From positions 62,001 through 126,000 of the forward strand of contig JAETNQ010000001.1 in assembly GCA_021772075.1 (NCBI GenBank): a stretch of 64,000 nt of DNA. Direction: 5' to 3'. Shown piece by piece: positions 60,341-64,000 of the stretch. The stretch comes from Lachnospiraceae bacterium (lineage in GTDB: Bacteria > Bacillota > Clostridia > Lachnospirales > Lachnospiraceae). The notes under the pieces are model-generated. The model was not told the origin of the DNA. It saw only the letters and a program-made list of their open reading frames with translations, and ran no database searches. The position numbers and the translations under genes are program-made. Within the stretch, counting starts at the first letter, position 1. The number at the start of each line of letters is the position of its first letter.

Positions 60341-60357
60341 TAGTATTCATAAGAAGA

Positions 60358-60546
60358 TTAGGAAATGTTTGCCTTTCTCTGTGTATTACGATTTTTTGCA
60401 GCTAAACGAAATGCTTTTTCCATTGCAGGAGTAAGTTCGGGAGAATCTTCATCAAATACAATTTCCTTTTTTGCCGCTTCCTCTATCTGCCTGATTTGTT
60501 CCTTTGTGGGTTTCTGGTTTCTATCCAAAGTAACTGTCCGTATCAT
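60358..60546 (-). CDS. brnA: BrnA-like antitoxin
   Basis: Short protein overlapping and downstream of BrnT-like toxin. Confidence 0.6.
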   Translation of the reverse strand: MIRTVTLDRNQKPTKEQIRQIEEAAKKEIVFDEDSPELTPAMEKAFRLAAKNRNTQRKANIS

Positions 60547-60802
60547 AATAAATGCTCCTTTCTGTTTTGGTGGCAAGTCTTGCCGATATTAGACGTATGT
60601 TTTCTTTCCGTTCTGTATAAACGACAAACAGAATATCATTTACCATTCCGATAGTATTATAGCGGTCTTCTTTAATACTGTGTTCCATATCATATATTTC
60701 AATTCGTTGTAAATCGTTAAAAACTAACATTGCCGTTTCAAAATCAATTCCGTGTTTCTTTAAATTTAGTTGGTTTTTATCCTCATCCCATTCAAATTTC
60801 AA
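60521..60802 (-). CDS. brnT: BrnT family toxin
   Basis: MKFEWDEDKNQLNLKKHGIDFETAMLVFND...NIRLISARLATKTERSIYY. Confidence 0.85.
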   Translation of the reverse strand: MKFEWDEDKNQLNLKKHGIDFETAMLVFNDLQRIEIYDMEHSIKEDRYNTIGMVNDILFVVYTERKENIRLISARLATKTERSIYYDTDSYFG

Positions 60803-61133
60803 TATGTCATTTTCCTTTACTTTTTTTGCTTATAGATATTATACACTATTTTAACAGGAAATAAAATAGTTGTTAATATGCAGACTATATAACTATTCTG
60901 TGAAAGAAAAGCGGCAGCAGGAGGATTATAAAAAGTTGTCCTAAGTGTAACAAAGGACAATCAAAAAGGGAACAAACCATTTCCGGTTCATTCCCTTACT
61001 TTTAAAATCCTTTAAAATGATACATTACATTATATAGGCGGGTAAAAATATTATTCAAAAAAGTGTCATTATCAAGTAAATTATGGTATAATTCATTTTG
61101 TTCAATCTGAATTTACAGAGAGGGAATTACAGC

Positions 61134-61592
61134 ATGGAAATCATAGCATATGAAATGAAATATGTAAAAGATGATATTGAGAAAAATAATATCCTATGTA
61201 TTCCTTTTGAGAAAAAGTATTTCCAACAATATATGAAAATATATAATGCTTGTTTTTATGAAATGCGAAAAGCCCTTGATATCGAGCCATATAATTTTTT
61301 GAACGATTACGAACAGATTAGTGAAAAAAGTAAGGATATTTTCTTGTTTGTATGTGAAGAAGAAATTATTGGTTCTGTCGCATGTTATGGAAGTGAAATA
61401 GATGATTTGATAGTCAATAAGAAATTTCAAAATAAAGGATATGGAAAACAACTTTTATTATGGGGAATGAACTATATTCGTCAAAGTAGTAATGAGCCTA
61501 TTTCGTTACATGTTGCTAAATGGAATGAAAAAGCTTTAATGTTATACGAAAAAGTTGGATTTAATATTACAAATACCGAGATTGTACGCTAA
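61134..61592 (+). CDS. GNAT family N-acetyltransferase
   Basis: IDDLIVNKKFQNKGYGKQLLLWGMNYI...LHVAKWNEKALMLYEKVGF. Confidence 0.85.
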   Translation: MEIIAYEMKYVKDDIEKNNILCIPFEKKYFQQYMKIYNACFYEMRKALDIEPYNFLNDYEQISEKSKDIFLFVCEEEIIGSVACYGSEIDDLIVNKKFQNKGYGKQLLLWGMNYIRQSSNEPISLHVAKWNEKALMLYEKVGFNITNTEIVR

Positions 61593-61618
61593 ATTCCAGT
61601 TGTCTATTGCAATACCTA

Positions 61619-61650
61619 AGAGAGATAAGTTAATGCTTATCTCTTTTTTA
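61619..61650 (+). terminator. intrinsic terminator
   Basis: AGAGATAAGTTAATGCTTATCTCTTTTTT. Confidence 0.75.
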
Positions 61651-61752
61651 AACCCACATTTAGACACAACCGCTTGCACAAAAAAAGGGCATGTCAGATT
61701 GCTCTAACATACCCTTAAACCCTCAAAAACATTGATTTTACGGCATTTCTAA

Positions 61753-62292
61753 TTAACCAAAGTACCTCTTTAATAACCCTTCAAATGCCTTGCCATGCCT
61801 TGCCTCATCCCTTGCCATCTCATGAACGGTATCATGGATAGCGTCCAAGTTAGCTGCTTTCGCACGTTTTGCGAGATCGAATTTGCCGGCGGTAGCGCCG
61901 TTTTCTGCTTCTACTCTCATTTCAAGGTTTTTCTTTGTGGAGTCGGTTACTACTTCGCCTAACAATTCAGCAAATTTTGCAGCATGTTCTGCTTCTTCCC
62001 ATGCAGCTTTTTCCCAGTAAAGGCCGATTTCAGGGTAGCCTTCCCTGTGGGCAACCCTTGCCATTGCAAGGTACATGCCAACTTCGGAGCATTCGCCGTT
62101 GAAGTTAGCCCTTAAGTCGGCAACGATATCTTCGCTTACGCCCTGGGCAACGCCTACTACGTGTTCTGCAGCCCATGTCCTGTCTTCGCCCTGCTGTGTG
62201 AATTTCTCAGCGGGAGCATTGCAAACGGGGCATTTTTCCGGTGCGGAATCCCCTTCGTGAACGTATCCACATACCTGACATACAAATTTCAT
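61753..62292 (-). CDS. rubrerythrin/NADH peroxidase-like with N-terminal rubredoxin domain
   Basis: [31 protein letters not shown]; ferritin-like domain [35 protein letters not shown]. Confidence 0.93.
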   Translation of the reverse strand: MKFVCQVCGYVHEGDSAPEKCPVCNAPAEKFTQQGEDRTWAAEHVVGVAQGVSEDIVADLRANFNGECSEVGMYLAMARVAHREGYPEIGLYWEKAAWEEAEHAAKFAELLGEVVTDSTKKNLEMRVEAENGATAGKFDLAKRAKAANLDAIHDTVHEMARDEARHGKAFEGLLKRYFG

Positions 62293-62325
62293 AATTCAAA
62301 TCTCCTTTTCTTAAATTAAACTTTA

Positions 62326-62718
62326 TTATGACTGCAATAAATTGCAGCAGTTCTCGCATAAACCGAAAAAGTAGGCGGAATAACTGTCAATTCGCCCGTT
62401 GAAATCTTTTTCAGCAGTTTCCTGTATATAATCAATGTTCTCCATTTTTAAATCAATAATACGTCCGCAATGAGAACAAATAAAATGATGGTGCGGGGAT
62501 GTGTCGGCATCAAAATGATCCACGCCGTCACCTACACGGAGCCTTCTGATTTCTCCTATTTCAGAAAGCAGGGTGAGATTGCGATATACGGTTCCGAGAC
62601 TGATATTCGGATATTCCTGCCGGACATTCATATATACAATATCAGCCGTAGGATGATCTTTTCTGGTACAGAGAAAATCTTTGATGACTTCCCGCTGCCG
62701 GCTGTACTTTAAGGCCAT
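62326..62718 (-). CDS. Fur/PerR family regulator
   Basis: REVIKDFLCTRKDHPTADIVYMNVRQEYPNISLGTVYRNLTLLSEIGEI...HHHFICSHCGRIIDL. Confidence 0.92.
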   Translation of the reverse strand: MALKYSRQREVIKDFLCTRKDHPTADIVYMNVRQEYPNISLGTVYRNLTLLSEIGEIRRLRVGDGVDHFDADTSPHHHFICSHCGRIIDLKMENIDYIQETAEKDFNGRIDSYSAYFFGLCENCCNLLQS

Positions 62719-62740
62719 ATTAACCCTCCTGTATAAAATC

Positions 62741-62755
62741 AGTAATCATTATCGA
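62741..62755. promoter_or_regulatory. Fur/PerR-box-like site
   Basis: AGTAATCATTATCGA, partial 7-1-7 match, immediately upstream of fur-like gene. Confidence 0.55.
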
Positions 62756-62912
62756 TTTTATTATAACAAAAAAAGACCCGATGTCAATAGCATTTTACAA
62801 AGTTTTAATAAGTTTCTTTTGCTCTTTTTATAATCTAAAGCTACAACCTATGGTATAATAAGAAAGCGCACTTATGTGCCGGAAAATGAAAAAGGTTACA
62901 GAGGAAAAGCGG

Positions 62913-64000
62913 ATGAAATTTAAAACAAGGCTGCTGATTACATTTCTGACGATTGTGCTTCTGCCGCTTCTGCTTACTATGATAGCGTTTATGAGTATCG
63001 GAGGATATCTGATGAACGCGCAGAGGGAATTCGGCCTGGTTAATATGGATTACACAATGATGTCGGAACCGGCACAGACTTTTGAGAAGATATCTGAAGA
63101 AATTTTCAGGAAAGTGGAAGAGCAGATCGCTGAAGATGCGGCATTTATGGAAGATAAGGAGTATTTAGCCGGGCTGAACGGCGAAATAAAGGATAAGGCT
63201 TCTTATATCCTGGTAAGGAAAGGGAATGATATTTATTATACGGGGAATGAAGCGGCGGCAGGCAAGATTTTTGATCTTTTGCCGGGATATGGCTATGCGA
63301 ATGCGGGCGGAGATTCCGGTTATTATTATAATAGCATGTCGAAGCTTGTAAAGCAGCTTGATTTCCGGTTTTCGGATGGGGATGAGGGAAGCTTTTTTAT
63401 CATTACCCGGATCAATTCACTGATTTCCAAGCAGCTGCTGATCGATATGGTGATTGCCATTGTAGTCATATTGGTTTTTACAAGCCTTATGCTGACCCAA
63501 TGGATACAGAGGGGGGTATTCCTGCCGGTGAATGAGCTGAATACGGCGATGAAAAATATTGCCGACGGCAATCTGGAATATATGCTGAATACCGAAAGCA
63601 AAGGAGAGATCGGGGAGCTTTATAAAAATTATGAAGAGATGCGCCTCCGGCTAAAGGAATCCACGGACGAGAAATTTGAACATGAAAAGCAAAACAGAGA
63701 ATTGATCAGCAATATTTCCCATGATTTAAAAACGCCGATCACAGCCATTAAAGGGTATGTGGAAGGGATTATGGACGGCGTGGCCGATACGCCGGAAAAA
63801 ATGGATAAATACATTAAAACGATATATAATAAAGCGAACGATATGGATCGGCTGATCAACGAACTGACGATTTATTCGGGCATCGATTCTAACAGGATTC
63901 CTTATCATTTCCACCGGTTGAATGTGGCGGATTATTTTGGGGACTGCGTGGAGGAGGTCGGACTGGATCTGGAATCGAAAAATATCGAGCTGAATTATTC
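62913..64000 (+). CDS. sensor histidine kinase with HAMP domain (partial at window end)
   Basis: N-terminal TM, HAMP, NISHDLKTPITAIKGYVEGIMDGVADTPEKM. Confidence 0.93.
   Translation, partial: MKFKTRLLITFLTIVLLPLLLTMIAFMSIGGYLMNAQREFGLVNMDYTMMSEPAQTFEKISEEIFRKVEEQIAEDAAFMEDKEYLAGLNGEIKDKASYILVRKGNDIYYTGNEAAAGKIFDLLPGYGYANAGGDSGYYYNSMSKLVKQLDFRFSDGDEGSFFIITRINSLISKQLLIDMVIAIVVILVFTSLMLTQWIQRGVFLPVNELNTAMKNIADGNLEYMLNTESKGEIGELYKNYEEMRLRLKESTDEKFEHEKQNRELISNISHDLKTPITAIKGYVEGIMDGVADTPEKMDKYIKTIYNKANDMDRLINELTIYSGIDSNRIPYHFHRLNVADYFGDCVEEVGLDLESKNIELNY

Overview
The window is a low-GC Firmicutes chromosome, Lachnospiraceae-like by gene content (inference). It carries an apparently complete ~41.4 kb siphophage-type prophage (about 7805-49183) integrated inside an ABC-transporter ATPase gene. 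The left host flank has a TSCPD-domain protein, a licT-type antiterminator with its RAT/terminator leader, a beta-glucoside PTS, a 6-phospho-beta-glucosidase and pgi. The right flank has the rest of the interrupted ABC/FtsX module with its two-component system, a D-2-hydroxyacid dehydrogenase, rubredoxin, a CotH/DUF4956/VTC cluster, BrnT/BrnA, a GNAT, rubrerythrin, a Fur/PerR regulator and a histidine kinase. The prophage runs serine integrase, Ltp-like exclusion protein, divergent lysogeny switch, early/replication genes, HNH, TerS, TerL, portal, protease, capsid, tail, baseplate, a diversity-generating retroelement (DGR), lysis genes, attR. The DGR is the main discovery. A C-type-lectin-like variable protein (42606-43835) ends in a 113-bp VR (43708-43820) that aligns without gaps, at an offset of exactly 340 bp, to a TR (44048-44160) upstream of a reverse transcriptase (44301-45521, YMDD, LGFYTSQ). 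I count 14 mismatches, all at TR adenines. Three hairpins with 4-nt loops lie just 3' of VR. An exact 20-bp palindrome, ATTTCCA-N6-TGGAAAT, occurs between VR and TR and twice more, 30 bp apart, in the prophage regulatory region 33 kb away, which suggests the DGR is wired to a phage regulator. Other points of interest: a C5-methyltransferase split at an A7 slippery tract, an A_AAT_TTT tail-chaperone frameshift site, a 50-nt tRNA-like element, a HUH Rep, a ParB-DUF3850 fusion sharing a DNA-level linker repeat with a distant lysis-region gene, and precise serine-integrase insertion into the ADEPTG|NLDS codons of a transporter gene.
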